A stretch of 5,384 nt of DNA from Candidatus Wallbacteria bacterium (GCA_028687545.1 JAQTZZ010000099.1:1-5384); one strand, 5' to 3'; positions 1-5,384 are shown, counted from the first letter of the stretch. Notes: generated from the sequence alone by a model not told the origin. Made by a program: numbers and translations.

Positions 1-2
1 AG

Positions 3-359
3 GATCTGCAGAGACCTTATAAGATCAGAGACTGGAAATACCTGAGCCTGAGTCTCAATTCACCGCCACAGGTTGAAGTGATCAAGCAGGCTATCATGCA
101 ATACGGACCTGTAGGCTGCGGTGTGGTGGCAGACGACACCTTTGGATTTTACAGCGGCGGTGTTTACAATCACGAAACCCTGCCCATGGTCAAACCTAAT
201 CACGCAGTGATGCTGGTGGGATGGGACGACACAAAGGGAACCCATGGATGCTGGATCCTGAAACATTCAGGGGGAAAGCAGTGGGGAGAAGGCGGATTCA
301 TGTATATAGAATATAACCGCTGCCGAGTCGGGACAATGGCTACAATCATGGTTTACTGA
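3..359 (+). CDS. Papain-like (C1 family) cysteine peptidase, C-terminal part, 5' end outside window
   Basis: The frame is open from base 3 to the TGA at 357-359 and gives 118 residues of a C1 (papain-fold) peptidase C-terminal half. Visible family landmarks, in order, are a YKIRDWKYL strand, an IKQAIMQYGPVGCGV segment (the usual 'GPV' stretch), FYSGGVYN, and NHAVMLVGWDD with the catalytic His at 201-203. The end is WILKHSGGKQWGEGGFMYIEY. The active-site Cys and any signal peptide or propeptide lie upstream of the window and cannot be judged. Oddity: the third catalytic residue is normally Asn in a K-N-S-W-G motif, but here it reads K-H-S-G-G (His at 264-266, Gly at 270-272). The frame continues in register into the conserved WGE-GG segment, so an indel does not explain it. 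An internal GTG at 78 is not the true start, because homology continues upstream of it. The gene converges on the minus-strand block and ends 42 bases before a strong terminator. Family assignment is firm; activity is uncertain. Confidence 0.88.
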   Translation, partial: DLQRPYKIRDWKYLSLSLNSPPQVEVIKQAIMQYGPVGCGVVADDTFGFYSGGVYNHETLPMVKPNHAVMLVGWDDTKGTHGCWILKHSGGKQWGEGGFMYIEYNRCRVGTMATIMVY

Positions 360-401
360 TCGCAGGATTGAAAAAGTAAAGAGCAAAGCATTTCAACAGT
401 A

Positions 402-429
402 AAAAAACCCGCTCTCAGGCGGGTTTTTT
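402..429. terminator. Bidirectional intrinsic terminator between convergent genes
   Basis: An 11-bp perfect inverted repeat runs from A6-CCCGC (402-412) to GCGGG-T6 (419-429) with a 6-base loop (413-418). The GC-rich core is followed by a T-run on the + strand and, because the other arm is an A-run, by a T-run on the - strand as well. It lies 42 bases after the peptidase stop and 14 bases after the stop of the convergent GH26-like gene, so it can end transcription from both sides. Confidence 0.93.
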
Positions 430-443
430 ATTAGGAGCGTTTA

Positions 444-2096
444 TCAATGCGGAGTAACGGGATGGTTAGGGTTAGGCGGCAATGGATTAGGATTTGGATT
501 GGGATTGACTGGTCCAGGTGTAGGAGAAGGAGTAGGAGTCGGCTGGCCTGGGTCGTTGGGCTGGATCGGGACTGAAGGGCTGTAGGGGCTTGGTGGAGTG
601 TATGGAGTGAGCGGAGTCTCAGAAGTATTAGGATTGGGAACAGGATTCGGGTTATAAGGATTAGGACTTGGATTTGGATTGTATGGATAAGGATTCGGAT
701 ATGGATTATATGGATTAGGATTGTACGGATTAGGATTATATGGATTAGGATTGTATGGATTAGGATTGTATGGATTCGGTGCGTATGGATTGGGATTATA
801 GGGATTGGGGTTGTATGGGCTAGGATTATATGGATTGTAGGGGTTCGGGGGCGCTGGAGGAGTTGCACCTGTGACCTGGCTCAGGAAGAAAGGGTCTGCC
901 ATTACGTCATGGAATACTTTCTGCGCAACTGGAGAGGAGGATACTTTCCAGTTTTGGTCTCCGACTGCATTGAACCAGATAAACGCTCTGACGCGGGGAT
1001 ACTTGGTTTTCAGGTTGTAGAAGGCTGTATTGATCCACCAGGCTTTGTTATCCGGCTGAGAGCTTATCTCTGAGCAGGCCATCTCTGTGAGCATGATGGG
1101 TTTCCGGCCTGAATACTCGTTGTAAAACGCATCCAGCATCTGATCGAGCAGCAGGGGATTGTCAGGGCGGTTGTAAACATCAAGGCCAGCCCAGTCCACG
1201 AACTGGTCTCCCGGATAGTAAGCCTGCCAGCTGTTCTGTCCGTTCCGGTCGTAAACTGCTGAGAAGATGAATGCCACATTAGCTGCCCCTTCCTGCATGA
1301 AAATATAATAAACATGCTGGAAAGCCGCTTTATATAATTCAGGGTTTCCGGTCCAGGCCACGCTTGGATCATTGCACTTGGGACCGAACCGCAGGAAGAT
1401 CGGACGGCTGAACATTCTGCTGACTCTGGCCTGCTCGCGGATATAGTTGTCCAGGCTTCCGCTTGTGATCTGCTGCAGATACTGCTGTGGGAGCCAGGCA
1501 ATCACAGGAGTGCTGGCCGGGTTTCCAAAACCGATTTTGGAAATGGATTGTTCGGGATGATCCTGGCGGTTGTCAAAAGGAGTGGCTGGAAAATCAATGT
1601 AAGTTTCACGCAGGGCCGGGATTTTTCCGGAGCAGTTCAGCAGGTCCTGCCATTCGTTGTCATTGGTATAGGCTCCGAACAGCATTCCATTGGATGGTTC
1701 AAAGGCCAGCTTGGGCTGGAAAACCGGGTTTGGAAAATTCAGATTGTAATCCACATAGACATTAAGGACCTGAGCTACGTCGAAGCTGACCCGGATTTCC
1801 AGTCTGGAAGCCTGGGCGTTGATGGGCCAGCGTTCTATGTTGCTGTTGCCTATATCACGGGTTCCGTACGATCTGCCGTCCAGGAAGAGAGTTCCTTTGG
1901 CAGCTCCACCCGCATCGTTCCAGGTGACGTCAATGAAATTGATAAGATGTGTTGAGTCCAGATTCAGGGAAAAGCCCTGTTCAGGGTAAAGCCATTGCCT
2001 GGTAGGATCTGATTCTGCCGATAAATTTGTGTCCTGGGAATGGATGGCTCTGGAAAAAATAAAAAGAAATAAAATTGAAACTATGATCTTTTGCAT
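444..2096 (-). CDS. Secreted GH26-like glycoside hydrolase-fold protein with Asn/Pro/Tyr-rich C-terminal tail
   Basis: A 550-residue protein with a Sec signal peptide (hydrophobic core at residues 3-16, likely cleavage near residue 20). Residues about 35-118 look like a small beta-rich domain, perhaps carbohydrate-binding (weak call). Residues about 130-405 match the glycoside hydrolase 26 (mannanase-type TIM barrel) pattern: LFGAYTNDNEWQDLL, PVIAWLP, RPIFLRFG near 231-238, YYPGDQFVDWAGLDVYN near 293-309, and KPIMLTE with the presumed nucleophile Glu338. In active GH26 enzymes the segment after R-F is H-E-M-N-G, carrying the acid/base Glu; here it is P-K-C-N-D, with Lys240 at that place. Residues 411-550 are a tail with about 41% Pro, made of NPNPY repeats, then TP and NP repeats, ending without a recognisable sorting or anchor motif. 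Start choice: the ATG at 2096 is preceded by AGGGAGG (2101-2107) at 4 bases and begins the signal peptide. Transcription is probably from its own promoter at 2139-2167, possibly with readthrough from the amidase. Fold call is moderate; hydrolase activity is doubtful. Confidence 0.75.
   Translation of the reverse strand: MQKIIVSILFLFIFSRAIHSQDTNLSAESDPTRQWLYPEQGFSLNLDSTHLINFIDVTWNDAGGAAKGTLFLDGRSYGTRDIGNSNIERWPINAQASRLEIRVSFDVAQVLNVYVDYNLNFPNPVFQPKLAFEPSNGMLFGAYTNDNEWQDLLNCSGKIPALRETYIDFPATPFDNRQDHPEQSISKIGFGNPASTPVIAWLPQQYLQQITSGSLDNYIREQARVSRMFSRPIFLRFGPKCNDPSVAWTGNPELYKAAFQHVYYIFMQEGAANVAFIFSAVYDRNGQNSWQAYYPGDQFVDWAGLDVYNRPDNPLLLDQMLDAFYNEYSGRKPIMLTEMACSEISSQPDNKAWWINTAFYNLKTKYPRVRAFIWFNAVGDQNWKVSSSPVAQKVFHDVMADPFFLSQVTGATPPAPPNPYNPYNPSPYNPNPYNPNPYAPNPYNPNPYNPNPYNPNPYNPNPYNPYPNPYPYNPNPSPNPYNPNPVPNPNTSETPLTPYTPPSPYSPSVPIQPNDPGQPTPTPSPTPGPVNPNPNPNPLPPNPNHPVTPH
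709..828 (-). repeat. Eight tandem 15-bp units encoding NPNPY repeats
   Basis: On the + strand, 15-base units of the form TATGGATTAGGATTG run head to tail at 709, 724, 739, 754, 769, 784, 799 and 814, followed by a partial unit to 837. The units at 709, 739 and 754 are identical; the others differ by one to several bases, often at silent positions. Read on the minus strand each unit codes for N-P-N-P-Y, with an A in place of one N in unit 5. Looser copies extend the same coding pattern to about 651-845. The unit length is a multiple of three, so gain or loss of units would keep frame. It forms part of the GH26-like protein tail. Confidence 0.92.
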
Positions 2097-2138
2097 ACTC
2101 CCTCCCTACTCCATACTCTTATATTCTATACAAATCTA

Positions 2139-2167
2139 ATTATACCCAAAATTATGGTGATTTGCAA
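2139..2167 (-). promoter_or_regulatory. Sigma70-type promoter for the GH26-like gene
   Basis: On the minus strand a perfect -10 box TATAAT (2139-2144) is preceded, after exactly 17 bases, by TTGCAA (2162-2167), which matches the -35 consensus at four of six positions. The spacer is AT-rich. The predicted start of transcription, near 2130-2133, leaves a leader of about 35 bases that contains the AGGGAGG ribosome binding site. It sits in the 105-base gap (2097-2201) after the amidase gene. I see no convincing terminator in that gap, only a 3-bp CGG/CCG hairpin near 2183-2195 without a T-run. Confidence 0.72.
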
Positions 2168-2201
2168 GGGAATTTGACTGCTTCGGAACAACCGGAAAAC
2201 G

Positions 2202-3089
2202 TTAATCGGAAAGCCCCAGCTTTTTCTTTACCCCCTTCAGGATTGTTCCGTCTTTCAGGTAAGGATAAAGATTGTCTCCAGGGCAGGTGGTGTCTTTTGT
2301 ATAGTCGAGATGCCCCTTGATCTGGTCGAGAGGTACGTTGAATCTGACGACAGCCCAGACGATCAGGTCGATGATGGCCTGCAGGGTTTCAGGGGTCGGT
2401 TTCTGGATGTCGTAATTGCCCATCGCGCTGATCAGCAGATGACCTTTTGGATTGTAAAGAGTGCTGGTTTCGCCCATAAAATGGTAATCCCGGCCTTCAA
2501 TGATGATTCCTGTAGGAGTGATCAGAAAATGATAAGGCACATCCCACCAGTTCTTATCCCGCAGGCCCCAGGTCCTCAGATTTCTGAGCTTCTTAAATGG
2601 ATTCTCGTTAAAGGCCATTGGCTTGGCGTCTCCGCAGTGATGCAGGGTGATCCGCTCGATTTCATGCAGGATGCGGGCCCTCTGCCCGGCGTACCCTGCG
2701 CTTTTCAAGTCGAGGACCTCCAGGGGTACTTCATCCGCCCGGCAGATCTCGAACTCCACCAGGCTGCTGCTGACAGCCAGCACTGAAATGTGGTAACCCC
2801 CCCAGTTGAAAGCAGTCATGGCCGCAGCAGTCCTGCAATCGATCACGCCATTTTTTGTGAGCCGCAGCAGGGCATTCTCTTGATCGACTTTTACTACTCT
2901 CAAAATCAAGCCGTCTGTAACAAAACTGTCGCCAGGCCTGATGTTTTTTCTGATCCCTTCGCAGATATAGCCCGAATCCTGGCTCTGCTTCCAGATGCTC
3001 GCTGGAATCACTAAAGGCACGTCAGGTAAAGTGATGGCTTGAACACAGTACTGAATCAAAATGCAAAGCAGGATGCTGGCAATTTTCAT
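2202..3089 (-). CDS. Exported N-acetylmuramoyl-L-alanine amidase (Amidase_2/PGRP type) with N-terminal beta domain
   Basis: A 295-residue protein expected to cut the bond between MurNAc and the L-Ala of the peptidoglycan stem peptide. The N-terminus (residues 1-18, ending V-Q-A) is a Sec signal peptide with no clear lipobox. Residues about 35-120 form an unassigned beta-rich domain (GDSFVTDGLILRVVKV, then NWGGYHISVLAV). Residues about 145-295 are the Zn amidase domain: ITLHHCG supplies ligand His150, PYHFLITPTGIIIEGRD carries the conserved Tyr186, GHLDY gives ligand His260, and TTCPG gives ligand Cys269 with Thr267 two residues before it, as in PGRP-type enzymes. The zinc ligand set H/H/C is complete, so activity is likely. 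Start: the ATG at 3089 has AGGAGG (3094-3099) at 4 bases and begins the signal peptide. It follows nagB by 16 bases, so it is probably the last gene of the amino-sugar operon and would act on peptidoglycan outside the cytoplasm. Whether the substrate is its own wall or prey or environmental peptidoglycan cannot be seen. Confidence 0.88.
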   Translation of the reverse strand: MKIASILLCILIQYCVQAITLPDVPLVIPASIWKQSQDSGYICEGIRKNIRPGDSFVTDGLILRVVKVDQENALLRLTKNGVIDCRTAAAMTAFNWGGYHISVLAVSSSLVEFEICRADEVPLEVLDLKSAGYAGQRARILHEIERITLHHCGDAKPMAFNENPFKKLRNLRTWGLRDKNWWDVPYHFLITPTGIIIEGRDYHFMGETSTLYNPKGHLLISAMGNYDIQKPTPETLQAIIDLIVWAVVRFNVPLDQIKGHLDYTKDTTCPGDNLYPYLKDGTILKGVKKKLGLSD

Positions 3090-3105
3090 GATTCCTCCTG
3101 ATCGC

Positions 3106-3903
3106 TTATCTCGGGTCTCCGAATTTTTCTGTCAGTCCATCCTGCAGTGACAGCACGAACTTGTAATATTCAGTATGTTTGAGAAGGCTTGAAGCCTGGC
3201 TGTCCAGGATCAGGGAAACCTTGGGATGCCACTGGAGCACTGAAGCCGGACACATGGAGCTGATCGGACCTTCGATAGTGGCAGCCACAGCTTCGGCTTT
3301 TTTTTCACCAGTAGCGAGAAGCAGAATTCTGCGGCTTTCCATGATCGTGGCAATCCCCATGGTAATGGCCAGGAAAGGCTGGAACTCATCAGGTTTGAAA
3401 AAACGCTTGTTTTCAGAGAGTGTCTTTTTGGTCAGGGTTTTGACCCTGGTGCTTGAACTGAGACTCGAAGTGGGTTCATTGAAACCGATATGGCCATTAG
3501 CACCAATTCCCAGGATCTGCAGATCGATCCCGCCTGCTTCATTGATCAGCATTTCATATGCTGGTCCGGACAGCATGGGGTTTTCCATCATTCCATCCGG
3601 CACATGTGTGTTTTCAGGAACTATGTCAATATGCTTAAAGAGATTTTCCTCCATGTAGTATCTGAAGCTCTGGGGATGGGTGGCCGGAATTCCCACATAT
3701 TCATCCAGATTGAAGGTGCGCACGCGCTTGAATGACAGTTTTTCTTTTTTGTGAAGTTCGATCAGCTTCCTGTAGAAAGCGAGCGGAGTGCTTCCTGTGG
3801 CCAGGCCAAGTACAACATCATTCTTGTTGCGGATCAGATCGGAAACGATTCGTGCACTGCGTTCTGCTGCTGCTTCAGGGGTCTGATGGATGATGATTTC
3901 CAT
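3106..3903 (-). CDS. nagB: Glucosamine-6-phosphate deaminase
   Basis: A 265-residue cytoplasmic enzyme, nearly the length of E. coli NagB (266), converting glucosamine-6-phosphate to fructose-6-phosphate and ammonia. Family motifs are complete: LGLATGSTP (phosphate-binding loop, residues 32-40), FNLDEYVG with the catalytic Asp67, GIGANGHIGFNEP (residues 132-144) with catalytic His138 and Glu143, and SxRVKTLT. At the place of E. coli Asp141 there is Asn136; Asn there is, as far as I recall, common in NagB of other bacteria, so I do not read it as inactivation. Start: the ATG at 3903 has GAGG (3911-3914) at 7 bases. That site overlaps the TGA stop of the upstream deacetylase (3913-3915), so translation is probably coupled. 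It is the third gene of the kinase-deacetylase-nagB-amidase cluster and the link of that pathway to glycolysis. 6-phosphogluconolactonase is a related fold, but the DEYVG and NGHIGFNEP motifs settle on NagB. Confidence 0.95.
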   Translation of the reverse strand: MEIIIHQTPEAAAERSARIVSDLIRNKNDVVLGLATGSTPLAFYRKLIELHKKEKLSFKRVRTFNLDEYVGIPATHPQSFRYYMEENLFKHIDIVPENTHVPDGMMENPMLSGPAYEMLINEAGGIDLQILGIGANGHIGFNEPTSSLSSSTRVKTLTKKTLSENKRFFKPDEFQPFLAITMGIATIMESRRILLLATGEKKAEAVAATIEGPISSMCPASVLQWHPKVSLILDSQASSLLKHTEYYKFVLSLQDGLTEKFGDPR

Positions 3904-3907
3904 TACT

Positions 3908-3915
3908 TCACCTCA
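3908..3915 (-). promoter_or_regulatory. Ribosome binding site of nagB fused with upstream stop codon
   Basis: Reading the minus strand, T-GAGGTGA holds both the TGA stop of the PIG-L deacetylase (3915-3913) and the GAGG Shine-Dalgarno core of nagB (3914-3911), with the nagB ATG starting at 3903. Ribosomes ending the deacetylase are thus placed directly on the nagB initiation site, which is typical of translational coupling. Confidence 0.75.
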
Positions 3916-4761
3916 GTTGAATTTATCCGCTCGATTTCTGGCGTCCTGTTCAAATTTTCTGATTTGAGTTGAAACAAAATCCGACATTTTCAGGTTTTTA
4001 TCCAAAAGCAGAGGCATCAGGTCCAGGGCATAGGTTAAAGCAGTGTTTGTGTCAGTTTCATGGGACTGAAAATAGGTGGCATTGGAAAGGCGGCGGCCTT
4101 CAGTGGCCAGGTCATAGCGCTTGCCTCCGGCGATCTGGGAATCGAACACACCGAGCAGTGCGGCAGAGAGGTTCTGATGCCCGTCTACAGGCAGGACCAC
4201 TTTGTCTTCGTCGCAGACCCAGTCCAGGTTTCGCCAGACTTCGCAGCCAAACACCTGGTCGGGCAGATAGCCGGGGGAGAGGCTGCGCAGAGCGGTGATT
4301 GCCTTGCTGAGCGTGGCCACATGGGTGTCGTGCTTGTCTGCCGGATTGTGAAGGTAAACTACTTTCGGCTTCGCCAGTTTGAGTATTTCCAGCAGGTCTT
4401 CCACAACCTGCCGGTTGTTGTTGTCCTTGACGGCAGAACTCGGGTGCAGCAACTGAATCAGAGCAGAATATTCGCCGATCTGGGCTGCCTTGCGCTGCTC
4501 CCTGAATCTGACTTTCTGCATCTCCTGATCGCTGTATTGACCGTATTCGCCGCTTCTGGCGCTTCCAGCGCCGTCGGTGAGGACTACTCCGGTGAACCAG
4601 TAATCTTTGCGGTTGAAGCATTCCAGAATGCCGTGGAAGGCAAAAATTTCCATATCGTCCTGATGGGCGCAGATGCAGAGATGAGTTGTCCTGCTGAGAG
4701 CCTGTTCGGCATCTGTTCCGTCTGGTACGAATATATCCGCTTCAGGTCTATGAAATTTCAT
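3913..4761 (-). CDS. PIG-L/LmbE family zinc deacetylase (probable N-acetyl amino-sugar deacetylase)
   Basis: A 282-residue cytoplasmic protein without a signal peptide. The family signature AHxDDxE is present as AHQDDMEI, with His33, Asp35, Asp36 and Glu38; Gln replaces the more usual Pro between His and Asp. The second metal motif HxxH is HDTH (His144, His147). Asp36 by analogy would be the general base. LTDGAGSARSGEY (61-73) and RFREQRKAAQIG (85-96) are the usual substrate-side segments following the first motif in this family. Known members remove acetyl from GlcNAc moieties, for example GlcNAc-PI, GlcNAc-inositol, GlcNAc-malate and diacetylchitobiose. Position between a sugar kinase and NagB suggests free or phosphorylated GlcNAc, or a GlcNAc oligomer, as substrate; this is inference. 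The ATG at 4761 overlaps the kinase stop (TAATG) and has AGGGGAG (4767-4773) 5 bases upstream. Bacillithiol BshB is an alternative role, but no other bacillithiol gene is visible. Confidence 0.87.
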   Translation of the reverse strand: MKFHRPEADIFVPDGTDAEQALSRTTHLCICAHQDDMEIFAFHGILECFNRKDYWFTGVVLTDGAGSARSGEYGQYSDQEMQKVRFREQRKAAQIGEYSALIQLLHPSSAVKDNNNRQVVEDLLEILKLAKPKVVYLHNPADKHDTHVATLSKAITALRSLSPGYLPDQVFGCEVWRNLDWVCDEDKVVLPVDGHQNLSAALLGVFDSQIAGGKRYDLATEGRRLSNATYFQSHETDTNTALTYALDLMPLLLDKNLKMSDFVSTQIRKFEQDARNRADKFN

Positions 4762-4773
4762 TACATCTCCCCT
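4761..4773 (-). promoter_or_regulatory. TAATG stop-start overlap with internal ribosome binding site
   Basis: The minus strand reads AGGGGAG-ATG-TAATG. The kinase TAA (4763-4761) shares its last A with the ATG of the deacetylase (4761-4759), and the Shine-Dalgarno AGGGGAG (4767-4773) lies within the last kinase codons. This implies co-transcription and re-initiation coupling of the two genes. Confidence 0.8.
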
Positions 4774-5384
4774 TCGATTTTAGCCGGCTTGAGATTGGTT
4801 TTCGGAAGGCTGGCTGCTGCGATAGCCTGGCCGTGGCGCTTGCTCTTTTCGTCAGGTGTAGTCAGGTTGATGGAAAGTTCCGGGAATTCCTCCGCCAGAA
4901 CCTTGCCTGCTGATTCGATTATCAAATCTCCGCCAGCACCTGAGGTAACGCGCCCCATCACCAGCATGTTCCTGTAATCATAGAAATCAGCGAAATGAGC
5001 CAGGGAATAGCCGAAAAAGACTCCGATCGTGCGGAAAATGGCGATTGCCTTCTTGTCGCCTTTTCTCATCAGATTCTGCACTTCGATCAAGCGCTCAGGC
5101 AGGGGCATTTTTTCCGGAAATTCGAGACCTGCATTAGAAGCGAGCCTGCCGACAGCCTGCTGGGAGAAATACTGCACTCCACAACCTTTATCACCTGACC
5201 ATTCGTCTGCAGGTGCGTCATTCCGATAGTCGACAGGCACAAAGGCCAGTTCATTGAGCCAGGAGGTGATGTTGCCTTCAGGGGTCACATAACCGGATGC
5301 GAGGCTCGTGCCCATGGAAATACCCAGAACCGAGTTGTCTTTCAGGGCCATGGAGCCTGCCAGAGCAGCAACTTCGCCGTCATT
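4761..5384 (-). CDS. ROK/hexokinase-superfamily sugar kinase, N-terminal part outside window
   Basis: The frame is open from the right edge to the TAA at 4763-4761 and gives 207 residues; the N-terminal third, with the first ATP phosphate-binding motif, is outside. The first visible residues are N-D-G-E-V-A-A-L, matching the ROK 'NDxxxAAL' motif whose Asp (5379-5381) is the catalytic base. Next come SVLGISMGTSLASGYV (second phosphate loop), ELAFVPVD, DKGCGVQYFSQQAV and LVMGRVTSGAGG (late nucleotide-binding loop), and a C-terminal GQAIAAASL helix. An ATG at 5351 is internal, since the ND motif precedes it. Oddity: the ROK zinc-binding CxCGxxGCxE motif is reduced to one Cys (KGCG), and the His of the usual GE-x-GH motif is replaced, so a zinc-free subfamily is likely. 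Being first of the visible operon with a deacetylase and NagB, its substrate may be GlcNAc or glucosamine; this is inference. A regulatory ROK protein is less likely from this half, but its DNA-binding N-terminus, if any, cannot be seen. Confidence 0.8.
   Translation of the reverse strand, partial: NDGEVAALAGSMALKDNSVLGISMGTSLASGYVTPEGNITSWLNELAFVPVDYRNDAPADEWSGDKGCGVQYFSQQAVGRLASNAGLEFPEKMPLPERLIEVQNLMRKGDKKAIAIFRTIGVFFGYSLAHFADFYDYRNMLVMGRVTSGAGGDLIIESAGKVLAEEFPELSINLTTPDEKSKRHGQAIAAASLPKTNLKPAKIEGEM

Noticed and set aside
60-266. A minus-strand open frame of 68 codons opposite the C1 peptidase.
   Set aside because: The + strand frame carries clear C1 peptidase motifs throughout, and the antisense product shows none.
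431-868. A second minus-strand open frame of 145 codons through the repeat region.
   Set aside because: It is an out-of-register reading of the 15-bp repeats, giving Ile/His-rich sequence that lacks stops only because the units are periodic. The in-frame reading continues a signal-peptide-bearing gene.
2181-2200. A possible hairpin terminator after the amidase stop.
   Set aside because: Only a 3-bp CGG/CCG stem can be formed and no T-run follows on the minus strand.
2310-2786. An open frame of 158 codons on the + strand opposite the amidase.
   Set aside because: It is the antisense shadow of a gene with an intact zinc ligand set, and no family motif is visible in it.
3488-3500. Asn136 in NagB at the E. 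coli Asp141 position as a sign of an inactive enzyme.
   Set aside because: Asn in the NGHIGFNEP form of this motif is, as I recall, common in NagB proteins, and Asp67, His138 and Glu143 are kept.
3512-3522. An 11-base match (AGGATCTGCAG) to the first bases of the window.
   Set aside because: It lies inside two unrelated coding sequences, has no extended similarity, and a single 11-base match can arise by chance in 5 kb.
3179-3735. Overlapping + strand open frames opposite nagB.
   Set aside because: The opposite strand encodes a full-length NagB with all motifs; these frames show no domain.
4060-4977. A long open frame (305 codons) on the + strand.
   Set aside because: It lies entirely antisense to the kinase and deacetylase genes, spans their junction, and its protein shows no recognisable family. 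The minus-strand frames carry clear catalytic motifs.

Overview
This window is about 5.4 kb of dense bacterial DNA. Genes are tightly packed, Shine-Dalgarno sites are clear, two genes encode Sec-type signal peptides, and there is a textbook intrinsic terminator. There are no rRNA, tRNA, CRISPR or transposon signals. I cannot assign the species. An uncultivated bacterium with an active exported-protein and cell-wall programme fits, but that is inference from gene content only.

Layout: the left edge (3-359, + strand) is the C-terminal part of a papain-like (C1) cysteine peptidase. It converges on a minus-strand block and is separated from it by a near-perfect hairpin terminator (402-429) that should work in both directions. 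All other genes are on the minus strand. In order of transcription (right to left) they are: a ROK/hexokinase-like sugar kinase (cut by the right edge, 5384-4761), a PIG-L/LmbE-type deacetylase (4761-3913), glucosamine-6-phosphate deaminase NagB (3903-3106), an exported PGRP/Amidase_2-type N-acetylmuramoyl-L-alanine amidase (3089-2202), and a secreted protein with a GH26-like barrel and a long Asn/Pro/Tyr repeat tail (2096-444).

The first four minus-strand genes look like one operon. The kinase and deacetylase overlap by one base (TAATG), the deacetylase stop codon lies inside the NagB ribosome binding site, and NagB and the amidase are 16 bases apart. Together they suggest amino-sugar salvage from peptidoglycan or chitin-like material. 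The amidase would act on peptidoglycan outside the cytoplasm. The deacetylase and kinase would yield glucosamine-6-phosphate from an N-acetylated sugar, and NagB would feed it into glycolysis as fructose-6-phosphate. No NagA (GlcNAc-6-phosphate deacetylase) is visible here, so the PIG-L protein may do its job. That is the most interesting system-level idea in the window.

The GH26-like gene has its own good sigma70-type promoter (2139-2167) in the 105-base gap after the amidase. Two proteins carry substitutions at expected catalytic positions. The GH26-like protein has Lys at the presumed acid/base Glu, and the C1 peptidase has His-Ser-Gly where Asn-Ser-Trp is usual. Both may be altered or inactive enzymes.
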